The notes below the pieces were generated by a model, which worked only from the letters and a program-made list of their open reading frames with translations, was not told where the DNA came from and did not search any database. A stretch of DNA of 64,000 nucleotides from Aureibaculum luteum (GTDB taxonomy: Bacteria; Bacteroidota; Bacteroidia; Flavobacteriales; Flavobacteriaceae). The translations under genes were made by a program, and so were the position numbers. Shown here piece by piece: positions 18,800 through 27,821 of this stretch (positions are counted from its first letter, which is position 1; every line of letters starts with the position of its first letter). The stretch lies in the NCBI RefSeq assembly GCF_003449015.1, contig NZ_QRGD01000013.1, forward strand, positions 1 through 64,000, read 5' to 3'.

Positions 18800-19930
18800 T
18801 TATGAAATACTTTTTTTGTAATCGGAAGGAGAAAGTCCAGTTTCTTTTTTAAAAATTCTATTGAAACTGGTTCTTGATTTAAAACCACATTCGCACGCAA
18901 TTCCAAATAGGTCATAATTTATATAACTATCTAAGTTTATCTTTTCTTTTATAGCTTCTACACGATACTTATTTATTAAATCATAAAATGTAGTGTTCAA
19001 GTATTGATTTAACATTGTGGACAGTTTTTTGTCTGTTGTAGAAAGTTGTTCAGCTAATTTCCGTAATGTCAAATCTTCATATAAATATGGCCGTTCGGTT
19101 TTTATAATATGTTCAAGTTTATTTTTCAGGTTTTCAAACTCTTCTTTTTTATCCGAAGATAAAGTCTTATTCTTTTTCTTATTAATTTTAGGTTCTATTT
19201 CAATATCTAATAGAAAGGTTGGTAATAATACTTTAGATTGGTTTAAACCATAATATGCTAAATATGAAACTAAGACAATCATAGCCAATACAGAAATATT
19301 ATCGACATTCCATTGAAAATCACCAAAAAAGGACTCATATATTTTAAGAACTAAATCAACACTTATAATACCCAATGTGGAAAAAAGCATGACCTTTATC
19401 CAATTAAAATCAAACTTCGTCAGGTTCGAATATTTGTATTTCGTTAATTTTTGATACTTTGATAACAATCTTAAAGAAATAATTAAATATAGGATGAAAT
19501 AGAAACTTTCAATTCTAAAAAAAATGAATATAAAATCTTTTAATGCATACGAAAAGATATCTATTTTAAAACTAGTGTATAGCAGCGTTGGAATTGAAAT
19601 TCCAAAGGCAAACAATAAAGTAGGAATAAAGTGTGGTAGTGTATTCCTAACTAAATTCTCTTCTTTTAAAAACAAAGATTTTACATATAGAAATAACAAA
19701 GGACCTAAAGTAATTGTTGTTAAATCATTTGGAATAAAACAGAGTTTTATTAACCAATTTATATTATGTAACAAAGCATAAAAGTAAACAGTCACAAAAA
19801 ATAGAAGTAAAAAAAGCAGTAGCAAAATTTTTTGAGGAAGTTCTTTAGATTTTATTCTTAATAGACGCAATAAAATTATTGCAATAATTACAGTACCACC
19901 CACTAAAAAGAAATCTAAAACTAAATTCAT
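18800..19930 (-). CDS. AraC-family regulator with N-terminal membrane domain
   Basis: 376 residues. The first ~230 residues contain about seven hydrophobic helices, and the last ~100 form an AraC helix-turn-helix (LTLRKLAEQLSTTDKKLS, then GIACECGFKSRTSFNRIFKKETGLSPSDYKK). This layout fits a membrane-bound sensor-regulator. It is immediately upstream of, and co-directional with, the TonB receptor operon, with a 110-bp gap, so it probably controls nutrient uptake through it. Confidence 0.92.
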   Translation of the reverse strand: MNLVLDFFLVGGTVIIAIILLRLLRIKSKELPQKILLLLFLLLFFVTVYFYALLHNINWLIKLCFIPNDLTTITLGPLLFLYVKSLFLKEENLVRNTLPHFIPTLLFAFGISIPTLLYTSFKIDIFSYALKDFIFIFFRIESFYFILYLIISLRLLSKYQKLTKYKYSNLTKFDFNWIKVMLFSTLGIISVDLVLKIYESFFGDFQWNVDNISVLAMIVLVSYLAYYGLNQSKVLLPTFLLDIEIEPKINKKKNKTLSSDKKEEFENLKNKLEHIIKTERPYLYEDLTLRKLAEQLSTTDKKLSTMLNQYLNTTFYDLINKYRVEAIKEKINLDSYINYDLFGIACECGFKSRTSFNRIFKKETGLSPSDYKKSIS

Positions 19931-20101
19931 TAATTAAAATTTAGTTTTTTTAATATTTGTAATATCCATTTGCATTTGTTTTCCTTATGTATAAAGTTTG
20001 GATTGAGGACTGTATTTTAATGTTGTAAAACGAATTTTTGTATGAGTAGTAGCGAGTTTTGCAGAACTACTTTTCGAAAAGCAATTTACGAAATAAAAAA
20101 G

Positions 20102-20135
20102 AATAGCGATTTGAATTAAAACTTAAATCGCTATT
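20102..20135 (-). terminator. Rho-independent terminator for the DUF3995 gene
   Basis: AATAGCGATTT (20102-20112) pairs with AAATCGCTATT (20125-20135) across a 12-nt loop. Read on the minus strand the hairpin is followed by a T-rich run (plus-strand A-tract at 20091-20100). It lies 29 bp past the minus-strand stop at 20165. Confidence 0.75.
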
Positions 20136-20164
20136 ACTTATACATGTCTTAAGTTAACACCTGT

Positions 20165-20584
20165 TTATATCATAAGTTGAATTGTTATTCCAAATATTCC
20201 GATTAATAAACATAAAGGCGAAAAGAATTTAGTGTCAAGTTTTCCAAAATCAGTTCCTTTTACACTTTTAAAAAATCCAATATATCTGAATTCTCCAATT
20301 GCTCGTAAAAGAAACAATATTGGGATTATCCAGCTTCCAAATTTTATTGTCCATTCAGGAAGATTAGATTCAATTAGTCCAGATTTAAAGACATAAAAGA
20401 CACCGAATGAAGTTAATCCAATTCCAACTATTGCACTATCAATTTTTTTCGGATTTATTATTCTCTCTCCATTTTCTTTTGTAGGTAATGTTACCGAAAA
20501 TCCTAATTTTCCTCCAATTGCCCAATTAAAATGAATCATTCCAAGTCCAATTAGAATTATGCTTAATAATAATGATAAAATCAT
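20165..20584 (-). CDS. DUF3995 small membrane protein
   Basis: 139 residues with four hydrophobic helices and the family-like opening GLGMIHFNWAIGG, a central AIVGIGLTSFG helix and a C-terminal LLIGIFGITIQLMI helix. This matches the DUF3995 layout, a family of uncharacterised small integral membrane proteins. A clear terminator follows. The upstream gene is separated by about 140 bp, so this may be a single-gene unit. Confidence 0.82.
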   Translation of the reverse strand: MILSLLLSIILIGLGMIHFNWAIGGKLGFSVTLPTKENGERIINPKKIDSAIVGIGLTSFGVFYVFKSGLIESNLPEWTIKFGSWIIPILFLLRAIGEFRYIGFFKSVKGTDFGKLDTKFFSPLCLLIGIFGITIQLMI

Positions 20585-20725
20585 AATTTAGGGTGAACGT
20601 TTTCAAATTAATATTGATATGCTTTTTATTCCTGTTGCAAAAGCCTCTACGCAGAAAAAGAGGGAAACAACCTACTTCAGAAAATTTTTCATTAAAGATA
20701 AGTGTCCTCTCTTTCTGCAAAGTTG

Positions 20726-21157
20726 CTATTTAGACTTTGCAAATTCTGGCAGGGGTCCCCAAGTCTTAATTCCTATTTTTTTTAAAGTATCTGCTGTATC
20801 CCAATATTCGTCATAACGAATTATTTTATTATCAGATAAACGTACTTTGAAAAAAGCAACGAAAGGCCAATCTACAGTTACATTGTTTTCCCGCCAAGTA
20901 AATTTTAAACGAGAATGTATAGCAAAGCAATCTTCGCCATGCAAATAGGGACCTTCAAACATAGTTGCTCCCCAAGCTGTCGTTTCAGATAGTAAATGCA
21001 TATAATAAGCCTCTATGGTATCTTTACCTTTTAATAAAGGATATCGTGGATCAAAGAAAGTGGCTTCTTCTGAGAACAAGGAAGTTAGTTGAGCAACATC
21101 TTCTTTGTGAAAGCCTGAAACCCAAGCTTCGATAACTTCTTTTGATGTATTTTTCAT
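20726..21157 (-). CDS. SnoaL/NTF2-like domain protein
   Basis: 143 residues without a signal peptide. The pattern EVIEAWVSGFHKEDVAQLTSLFSEEATFFDP, followed by a beta-rich half with KFTWRENNVTVDWPFVAFFKV, is typical of the NTF2-like/SnoaL fold. Such small cytoplasmic proteins bind or isomerise small hydrophobic ligands. The closing residues WGPLPEFAKSK are conserved-looking. It stands in a minus-strand group with a CMD-domain protein and a Crp/Fnr regulator, suggesting a stress or detoxification cassette. Exact reaction unknown. Confidence 0.85.
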   Translation of the reverse strand: MKNTSKEVIEAWVSGFHKEDVAQLTSLFSEEATFFDPRYPLLKGKDTIEAYYMHLLSETTAWGATMFEGPYLHGEDCFAIHSRLKFTWRENNVTVDWPFVAFFKVRLSDNKIIRYDEYWDTADTLKKIGIKTWGPLPEFAKSK

Positions 21158-21323
21158 GTTTGTTAAATTTTAATGATTATAAATTGAATTGTTGAGTAGC
21201 TTAAAAAAGCTGTTAATATAAAGTTCAAGTGCATAGTCTGTTTACATAAGTTTCAAACTTATAAGAGTTCCTTCTATATTATCATTACTAATTCAGCTAA
21301 AAATTAGGTATACATTATCCCAT

Positions 21324-21776
21324 TTATTCGCTTACTATATACTTCCCAGGAGTAAACTCAAAAGTTTTCATCAACCTATTCCAAGTATTACTTTGAGATA
21401 TAGTTAGTGTTAAATAGCAAATTTCTTCTTTAGAAAAATGACTGGTCAACTCATCAAATAATGCTTGAGAAATAGGACTGCTTTTTAGATTTGTTAAGGT
21501 TTCAGTAAATGATAATACAACTCTCTCTTTTTCTGAGAAATAAGGGGTTTCTTCCCAAACACATAAAGAGGATAATCGTAGTTCCGTTTCTCCAAAATGT
21601 TTTAACTCTTTGTAGTGCATATCCACACAATAGGCACACCCATTTATTTGAGCTGTTCTTAACCTTATCATTTCTATCAATTTTCTATCTAATGTAGAAT
21701 TGATAATTGAGTCTTCAATAGTTCTCAAGTTTTCAAACATTCCATTTGGGATGTCTTGATACGTAATTCGTTCCAT
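21324..21776 (-). CDS. Carboxymuconolactone decarboxylase / AhpD-like protein
   Basis: 150 residues of the AhpD-like all-helical fold. The catalytic signature RLRTAQINGCAYCVDMHYKEL contains Cys47-x-x-Cys50 and His54, the redox-active pair used by AhpD-type peroxidase partners. Hence it is more likely an antioxidant protein than a true decarboxylase. The gene runs on the minus strand, 88 bp downstream of the Crp/Fnr gene. That regulator may control it. Confidence 0.92.
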   Translation of the reverse strand: MERITYQDIPNGMFENLRTIEDSIINSTLDRKLIEMIRLRTAQINGCAYCVDMHYKELKHFGETELRLSSLCVWEETPYFSEKERVVLSFTETLTNLKSSPISQALFDELTSHFSKEEICYLTLTISQSNTWNRLMKTFEFTPGKYIVSE

Positions 21777-21863
21777 AATTATATTATTTAAATAAGTTAA
21801 GAAGCAAATTTATCGTTTACCTCTTCTTTAATGATTAAGGTATCTTAAGAAATAAGAAAAATG

Positions 21864-22430
21864 CTATTTTCTTCTTAACTCACTTAAATATTCAGGTGTA
21901 ATTTCTAAATATGATGCAATCATATATTGAGGTACTCTTTGAGCAAAAAGAGGAAAGTGTTTCATAAAACCATCATATCTGTCTTTACTTCTCATTAGTA
22001 GATAAATGTCGTTTCTACGCAGGATAGCAATCAGCATATTTTCGGTAATTATTCTGAAAAATCTTTCAAGTTTTGGAATAGATTTAAATAGCTTTTCTAA
22101 TTCTAATTTATCAACTATAAGAACTGTAGTTTTTTCAATTGCTTGAATAGATGAATAAGAAGGAATATTCTTTATATAACTTTCCATATTAGTTACCCAC
22201 CAATTTTCTAGTGCAAATTGAGTTATTTTTTCATTTCCTTTATTGTCAATATAAAATGAACGAACCAAACCATATAGAAGAAAATAATTGCTTTTGCATA
22301 TTTCACCTTCTTTAAGTAAAAACTCTTTTTTTTCGAAAGTCTTATGAGTTAATTTTGAGTAAATTTCATCTATTTCTAGGTCGCTAAACGCAACATATCT
22401 ACTAAAATGTTTTTTGATTTGCTCTTTCAT
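21864..22430 (-). CDS. Crp/Fnr family transcriptional regulator
   Basis: 188 residues: a cyclic-nucleotide-binding-type beta-roll (residues ~15-125, with EFLLKEGEICKSNYFLLYGLVR), a long connecting helix, then a short C-terminal DNA-binding region (VPQYMIASYLEITPEYLSELRRK). No cysteine cluster for an iron-sulfur centre is present, so it is not an oxygen-sensing FNR. A second, distinct regulator of the same size class lies at 31113-31694. The CMD and SnoaL genes downstream are likely targets. Confidence 0.9.
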   Translation of the reverse strand: MKEQIKKHFSRYVAFSDLEIDEIYSKLTHKTFEKKEFLLKEGEICKSNYFLLYGLVRSFYIDNKGNEKITQFALENWWVTNMESYIKNIPSYSSIQAIEKTTVLIVDKLELEKLFKSIPKLERFFRIITENMLIAILRRNDIYLLMRSKDRYDGFMKHFPLFAQRVPQYMIASYLEITPEYLSELRRK

Positions 22431-22706
22431 TTTTTTTGATTTTTTATTGTTGCTAACGATTTGTTTATCTTGATTAGTTGCTGAATCATGCTACTAATTT
22501 AGAAATAGTGGACGAGCCATAGGAAAACTCAAAGGATTTTCTGTGAAGATCTGTACTAAGCAATTAATTTTAGTCATTATTGTGAGTAGTTTTTTTAGAT
22601 TTTTTATTAATAAATTCAGTTAATAAGAGTTACCCTAATGATGATGAGCTTGTGATTATTGTATTTAATGTTGTAAAAAATATGGTTTGGATAAAGTTTT
22701 AGTACT
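22431..22706. other. Intergenic region, nothing convincing
   Basis: 276 bp between two minus-strand genes. I see no open frame of note and no clear promoter. Confidence 0.4.
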
Positions 22707-24236
22707 TTAATCTCCCCATACAGATATTGCAGCATTAAACCCGAGGACATCGTAATTACTTAAATCATTGCGGTCAAATGGGAAGTAATCATTCAGACCA
22801 AAATAAGCTTCAGAAATTTCAGCAAAATATTCTTGTTCATCATTAAGAGCATAGGCTATTGGCATGATGATGTAATCTTCTCCACCAGTATGATATGAAA
22901 CATTTGTATACAAGCTTTTTGAGGTTGCATTGTTGAAAGCATTTGTAATTGTTGAATTATTATTTAGTTCCCTGTGATGATATGCATGAGTTAACTCATG
23001 CATAACCATATACGGTTGATTTTTATTCGTCCAATTGATGAAATTTGTAATATTGGAAATCTCAACACACATTGCTTTTTCAGGGATATACCCGTTAGTA
23101 ATTAACCATTGCTTACTAGGGTGATACTGAGAACCTCCGGTCGTGGTATTCCAATCCATAAAAATAGGGACAGCTTTTAAAGCGTCCATTTTATCTTGAT
23201 CAATCTTAAATTGTGAGATCTCATGGAGTTTAGTTTTTAGTAAATCAATAGCGGTGTTAGTTAATATTAAATTTTCGAGAAAAGCCCTTTCTTCAACTAG
23301 CACATCAAAACCACTTAAATTATAATTTGTATAGCCATTAACTGACAATTTATTGAATGTTTTATTGAACACTTTTTGTGCAATATCAAAAGACCTATAT
23401 TCTTTGTAAGTACCGTCAGGATTTACAATAAAGTACATTGGTATACCTTCAAAATTCAATGCTCTACTCGTTTTTTTTTGGCTTTTTGAAATCAACTGTA
23501 GCCCAAGTGGTTTTTTAACTTCTAAATATTTAAACCATCTATTTCCTTCGATGTCATCAAAAGAAATGTCAATAAATTTTGTGTTAAGATTATTTTGATA
23601 AGCTACTTTCAGTTTTTCCAGATCTGGTTTTTTTTCAATACACCCAGAACACCAGGTAGCCCAGAAAGTTACAAAATGTGTTTTTCCTTTGATATCTATC
23701 ATATCAAAACTGGAATTGTCTTGATCTAACAGCACATGACTTGGAAGCACTAGAACTTCCTCTTCAGAAAAATCCCATAATATATTGGCATTTATTAATT
23801 CACCGGTATCGTCAAAACCAAAACCTTCCCCTTCTAAAATTAAAGGTTGGGTAAATAAGTGAAATAATATAATACATATAATTCCAGCCCAACCAAATAA
23901 TTTATATATACTAGTTTGATTCTTTCGCGTAACTAATAAGGTTAATATCCCAGTAATAACTAATATTAAAATAAATGGGAAATATGTGAAATTGAACAAT
24001 TGAAAGATAATATATGGCAAGAATAAAAACACAAGAAATTTTGATGGTGTCTCTTTGTTTATGAACCCACTGGCAAGTAAACTAATGACACAAATTAATA
24101 TAGGAATCCATTTTAGTGTATTAGATTCATATATGTTTAACGGGTTGAGGAATAGGAAAAAATAAAATAATAATGCCATTATTAATACCGTAGTAATTAT
24201 ACCCAATATTAATCTTAAAACTGTTTTCTTTTTCAT
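22707..24236 (-). CDS. Membrane-anchored thioredoxin-like protein fused to a HExxH metallopeptidase domain
   Basis: 509 residues with an unusual domain order. Residues ~8-130 hold about four membrane helices. Residues ~155-290 form a TlpA/thioredoxin-like domain with FWATWCSGC (Cys196-x-x-Cys199) and a GIPMYFIVNPDG cis-proline region. Residues ~310-509 carry a zinc metallopeptidase-like region: MHELTHAYHH gives His413-Glu414-x-x-His417, and EYFAEISEAYFG supplies a plausible third zinc ligand (Glu469 or Glu473). Both parts look catalytically complete and would lie outside the cytoplasmic membrane. The role of the combination is unknown. Confidence 0.82.
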   Translation of the reverse strand: MKKKTVLRLILGIITTVLIMALLFYFFLFLNPLNIYESNTLKWIPILICVISLLASGFINKETPSKFLVFLFLPYIIFQLFNFTYFPFILILVITGILTLLVTRKNQTSIYKLFGWAGIICIILFHLFTQPLILEGEGFGFDDTGELINANILWDFSEEEVLVLPSHVLLDQDNSSFDMIDIKGKTHFVTFWATWCSGCIEKKPDLEKLKVAYQNNLNTKFIDISFDDIEGNRWFKYLEVKKPLGLQLISKSQKKTSRALNFEGIPMYFIVNPDGTYKEYRSFDIAQKVFNKTFNKLSVNGYTNYNLSGFDVLVEERAFLENLILTNTAIDLLKTKLHEISQFKIDQDKMDALKAVPIFMDWNTTTGGSQYHPSKQWLITNGYIPEKAMCVEISNITNFINWTNKNQPYMVMHELTHAYHHRELNNNSTITNAFNNATSKSLYTNVSYHTGGEDYIIMPIAYALNDEQEYFAEISEAYFGLNDYFPFDRNDLSNYDVLGFNAAISVWGD

Positions 24237-24375
24237 AATATATTTGATTGTTGATAATGAGATTATATAATTTTAGTTGCTTAGTTTATACACATACTAG
24301 AAAATTCGAGAAGATTTAATCAAGTAGGCTAGAACCGTGCAATTAATTATTCAGTCTTTGTTGTGCATTCCTTTT

Positions 24376-25395
24376 TTATTCATTTTCCTTTATTCGAAAT
24401 TTTTTAATTGTTTTGTCCGAACCATCTGCAACGTATAAGCTTCCTTCATCATCAATAATAATATCGTGATACATAGAAGTTGAATTATCGTAGAATCCTG
24501 TCCTACCGAATTGCATTTGCAGGTTAGTATTTAAATCAAAACGAAAAATATCTGAACCTTTGGGAATTGTGTCATTTTCAATCATTAAATCTATTGCAAA
24601 CAAATAATCATTCTTATTGTCTATAACTACAGATAATAGCATTCCAGTTTCATTATTATTCCAATCCGTAATAAAATTTCCTTCGGCATCAAACTTTTGA
24701 ATTCTATTATTTTCACGATCAGCTACATATACGTTACCCAAATTATCTAAATCAATTCCGTGTGGGACAATGAACTCTCCTCTTTTATTTCCATGTTTGC
24801 CCCATTCAAATAAATATGTTCCGTCTTTAGAGAATTTAACTATTCTTCTGTTATAGTATCCATCGCTCACATAAAATGAACCATCGTCTGATACGGCTAT
24901 ATCCGTTGGAAGATTAAAATGTGAAGAGTCATCTCCATGGACAGTAGCTTCTCCTAATTTTAAAAGCAGCTTTCCTTCTGAACTAAATTTAAAGACTTGG
25001 TGTAAGCCAACATCTGTAACCCAGATATTGTTTTCTTTATCGATTTCTAAACCATGTGGCATAATAAATAAATCAGCTCCCCAACTTTTTAATACTTCGC
25101 CAGTTTGTTTATCGAGAGTCAAAATTGTGTTTTCTTGAATTTTAACTTTAGGGAACTCCTCTTCCCAGACCCTACTTGCTCTGTGAAAAACTACAATATT
25201 ATTATTTGAATCAATTCCTAGTCCAGATGGAAGACCTAAAACATGATTCTTAGATAATTTGGGCCATTCTTCAACTAAAACGTAAGAACCTCTCTTTTTA
25301 GATTCTTTGTTTACTTCTTTTTTCTCAGGTTTTCTGCATCCTAACAGTAAAAATGCAGCAAGAAAATAGAAAATACCTATTTGTTTATATTTCAT
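24376..25395 (-). CDS. NHL-repeat lipoprotein resembling peptidyl-alpha-hydroxyglycine alpha-amidating lyase
   Basis: 339 residues with a lipoprotein signal (LLGC, Cys20) and a six-bladed NHL propeller. The blades align by eye with the catalytic core of eukaryotic PAL, the second half of the peptide C-terminal amidation enzyme: FHRASRVW, MPHGLEI, TDVGLHQVFKF, LPTDIAV, SDGYYNRRI, VPHGIDL, VADRENNRIQKF and YHDIIIDDEG. From memory of the rat enzyme, the zinc histidines correspond to His114, His212 and His310, and the catalytic Arg/Tyr/Arg to Arg72, Tyr180 and Arg227. All are present. No hydroxylating partner is nearby, so the real substrate may be another hydroxyglycine-like compound. Confidence 0.82.
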   Translation of the reverse strand: MKYKQIGIFYFLAAFLLLGCRKPEKKEVNKESKKRGSYVLVEEWPKLSKNHVLGLPSGLGIDSNNNIVVFHRASRVWEEEFPKVKIQENTILTLDKQTGEVLKSWGADLFIMPHGLEIDKENNIWVTDVGLHQVFKFSSEGKLLLKLGEATVHGDDSSHFNLPTDIAVSDDGSFYVSDGYYNRRIVKFSKDGTYLFEWGKHGNKRGEFIVPHGIDLDNLGNVYVADRENNRIQKFDAEGNFITDWNNNETGMLLSVVIDNKNDYLFAIDLMIENDTIPKGSDIFRFDLNTNLQMQFGRTGFYDNSTSMYHDIIIDDEGSLYVADGSDKTIKKFRIKENE

Positions 25396-25892
25396 TTCTT
25401 TATGGTTTTTTCTATTCGCTAAATATTTTTTTCATTTTATGAAGTGATATTTCTGTGATTGACTTGTTCAAGACTCTTTCAAAAAGTGTTATTAATTTAT
25501 CTGTGTTCATTTATCTAATTGTAATGTTTAATTTGAAGTATCTTTAATTAGTAGTTTTCTTCTTCAACATGGCATTTTTTTTCTATTTTGATATATTCTT
25601 GCTCTGCTATACGTTTGAACTGTCTCAACCAATTTGTATTTAATTTCTCTACAATTAAAATTTCTTCTCTTTAAATAATTAATGTTCCTATATTAGTTAA
25701 GCCTCGTATATTTTCAATTGTTTGTGTTTGTGACAAGAAAGAAGACTAGTTACAAACAAAAAAAATAAAAAGGAAAAACAGCATATTGCTTTCCCTTCCT
25801 CAAATGAGTTATAAATGACATAGATAAACCATAAACACTATTTCTTTAGATATTCGACCTTCTTTGATGGATTAATTAATTTAGCTTAAATA
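25396..25892. other. Intergenic region with possible decayed minus-strand frames
   Basis: A 32-codon minus-strand ORF (25412-25510) opens with MNTDKLITLFERVLNKSIT. A further minus-strand frame between about 25550 and 25740 reads TIENIRGLTNIGTLII-stop-REEILIVEKLNTNW and continues to ENY-stop, as a single frame broken by one TAA. Neither piece is recognisable; they look like remnants of a lost gene. Confidence 0.3.
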
Positions 25893-26636
25893 TTAATTAG
25901 CGTTGATTAAATTACCAGTGCCTATAATATTTTGAGTAATTTCAGGTGTTCCTTTATAAAAAACATCACCTCTCCCAGTTAACCTTACATCTAATAAATC
26001 GGTTGCAGTAACCTTTATACTTCCAACTCCAATGGAATTAATAATGCAATTGTCCGTATTAAGCTTAAAACCTAAAAAGTTTCCTCGACCTCTATTATTT
26101 ACATTCAAATTTTCTAAAGTATAAATATCATAATTTGCTTTAAAATAACCAGAACCATTTAAGCTAGCATCAAAATTAGTAAACCCTTCAAATTGATTTA
26201 AGCTAATGTTGCCGCTACCATTTATCTCAATGTTTAAGTTGTTTTGATCCTCAAAATCATTCACTATTATATTTCCAGAACCATTTATTTCTAAATACTT
26301 AATATTTGGAACTATTATTTCAATTGCTAATTTGTAATTTCTATAACAACCTGCTTCTAACCGGATGTCCCAAATATTATTAGAAACCGATGTTCTTAAG
26401 TTTTCTATAATATTTGGGTTTCCTATTACTTTTACTTCTTGTATTAAACCTTGGGAAATCCTAATATTCTCAGAGCCATATAAGTTAATTCCATCAAAAT
26501 CGGAAATTGACAAAACTTGTGTGGTAATGCTTCCCTCTCCTCGAATACAATCTATATTATTGGTATCGCAGGAGGTTAATCCGAGAATTGAAAATATTAA
26601 TAACAATATTTTATTAAAGTCTATTTTTTTATTCAT
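25893..26636 (-). CDS. Head GIN domain (DUF2807) lipoprotein
   Basis: 247 residues with a lipoprotein signal (LTSC, Cys23). It has the putative auto-transporter-like head GIN domain: FDGINLYGSENIRISQG at the start of the domain and repeated turns of INGSGNI, INGSGNISLN, LNGSGYF, RGRGNF and LTGRGDV that form a short right-handed beta-helix. Such proteins are common in Bacteroidota envelopes and have been proposed to bind or adhere, but no specific activity is known. It stands alone between two gaps of over 100 bp. Confidence 0.88.
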   Translation of the reverse strand: MNKKIDFNKILLLIFSILGLTSCDTNNIDCIRGEGSITTQVLSISDFDGINLYGSENIRISQGLIQEVKVIGNPNIIENLRTSVSNNIWDIRLEAGCYRNYKLAIEIIVPNIKYLEINGSGNIIVNDFEDQNNLNIEINGSGNISLNQFEGFTNFDASLNGSGYFKANYDIYTLENLNVNNRGRGNFLGFKLNTDNCIINSIGVGSIKVTATDLLDVRLTGRGDVFYKGTPEITQNIIGTGNLINAN

Positions 26637-26785
26637 TTGATCAGTTTTATTTGCGATGATTTTTTGTCAATTATATATCATAAATACAAGTGAACATATT
26701 TAAGATTGATGATTAAGTCAAATTAAGTGTTCAGCGATTTTCGAAAGTATGTGCTAGTTTTAGTTTAGATTTTACAAGTATTTCT

Positions 26786-27820
26786 TTATTCAATATTGTG
26801 TTCTTCAAAAAGATATTGAATTGCTCTGTCAAAAACTTTATCATTTAAAGCACTAATATCTGCCGCTGTATTTTTTATATAAATATCAGGAACATGACCA
26901 ACACCGTCTAAACTTTCTCCGTTAGGAAATAAAACTTTTTGTATTGAATATATGTAATGCCAAGAATTAGGTAGAAATCGCATATTACTTTGTGTTGAAA
27001 AATCCCCAGCGGTAGTGTCTCCAACCTGAATAACATGTTCATAAGATTTCATGTATGATAAGAGTGTTTCTCCAGCACTTATAGTTGCTCTATCCGTTAA
27101 AATAATTACTGGTTTTACATACGAATTTTCTTGATTTGGATGTGTGTAAAATTCTTTTATTTCATCAAAATCATCATAACTTACGCCATTTCTAGTTTGA
27201 GCTGTATAAATAAAATGCTCTCCATCTGAAAATGCTTGTGCAATTCTAGCAGAATATCTATCATCACCACCCTCATTTTGTCTTATATCAAAGATTATAG
27301 CGTCGTAATCTTTCAATTCCTCTGCTATTTTATCTATAATAGCTGGGTTTTCACCATCCATAACGCCTAAATAAATATACCCGATATTTTTATCTTTTAC
27401 TTTTCCGTAAAGAAGTCTATCTTCTGATGGTATTTCTGTTACAAAATCTAAATATTTTGATATAATAAGCTCCTCACTTATCTCAAATGAAGATTGCTCA
27501 TTCAACAAATAACCCGAAGTATAATGATGCCCATTTCCATCATATAATGTAGTGTGGCTATCGTCTAAATGCTCAATTAGATTAGATAAGATGCTCCATA
27601 GTTCTTCATCTGAGATTTCATCATTTACTTGTGGTCTGTAAACATTATATAATTCATTCCAGTTTATATCTCTTACAGTAAATAAACTATAATGCTGTTC
27701 GAAATCATTCCAAAAAATATCAAAGTTATTTGTTTGTGTATCTGGTTGATCTTCGCCAATAATTGCTACGGAGCAAGATGAAAATAAAATTAGTGCGAAT
27801 AGAAATATTATATTTTTCAT
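26786..27820 (-). CDS. S41 family peptidase lipoprotein (tail-specific protease type)
   Basis: 344 residues with a lipoprotein signal (FSSC, Cys16). The S41 core is visible: NIGYIYLGVMDGENP, then DAIIFDIRQNEGGDDRYSARIA, and the nucleophile block ILTDRATISAGETLLSYMK. Around residue 250 comes VGDTTAGDFSTQSNMRFLP, and the end has DGVGHVPDIYI. No PDZ domain is obvious, which fits the short S41 subfamily. It starts 1 bp after an outer-membrane protein gene that is a paralogue of the one preceding the M23 peptidase. The substrate is unknown. Confidence 0.9.
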   Translation of the reverse strand: MKNIIFLFALILFSSCSVAIIGEDQPDTQTNNFDIFWNDFEQHYSLFTVRDINWNELYNVYRPQVNDEISDEELWSILSNLIEHLDDSHTTLYDGNGHHYTSGYLLNEQSSFEISEELIISKYLDFVTEIPSEDRLLYGKVKDKNIGYIYLGVMDGENPAIIDKIAEELKDYDAIIFDIRQNEGGDDRYSARIAQAFSDGEHFIYTAQTRNGVSYDDFDEIKEFYTHPNQENSYVKPVIILTDRATISAGETLLSYMKSYEHVIQVGDTTAGDFSTQSNMRFLPNSWHYIYSIQKVLFPNGESLDGVGHVPDIYIKNTAADISALNDKVFDRAIQYLFEEHNIE

Positions 27821-27821
27821 A

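Noticed and set aside
20651-20718. Inverted repeat GCAGAAAAAGAGG / CCTCTCTTTCTGC as a possible small transposable element
   Set aside because: The arms have a mismatch, do not extend, and no target duplication is visible. It may be chance or a weak terminator.
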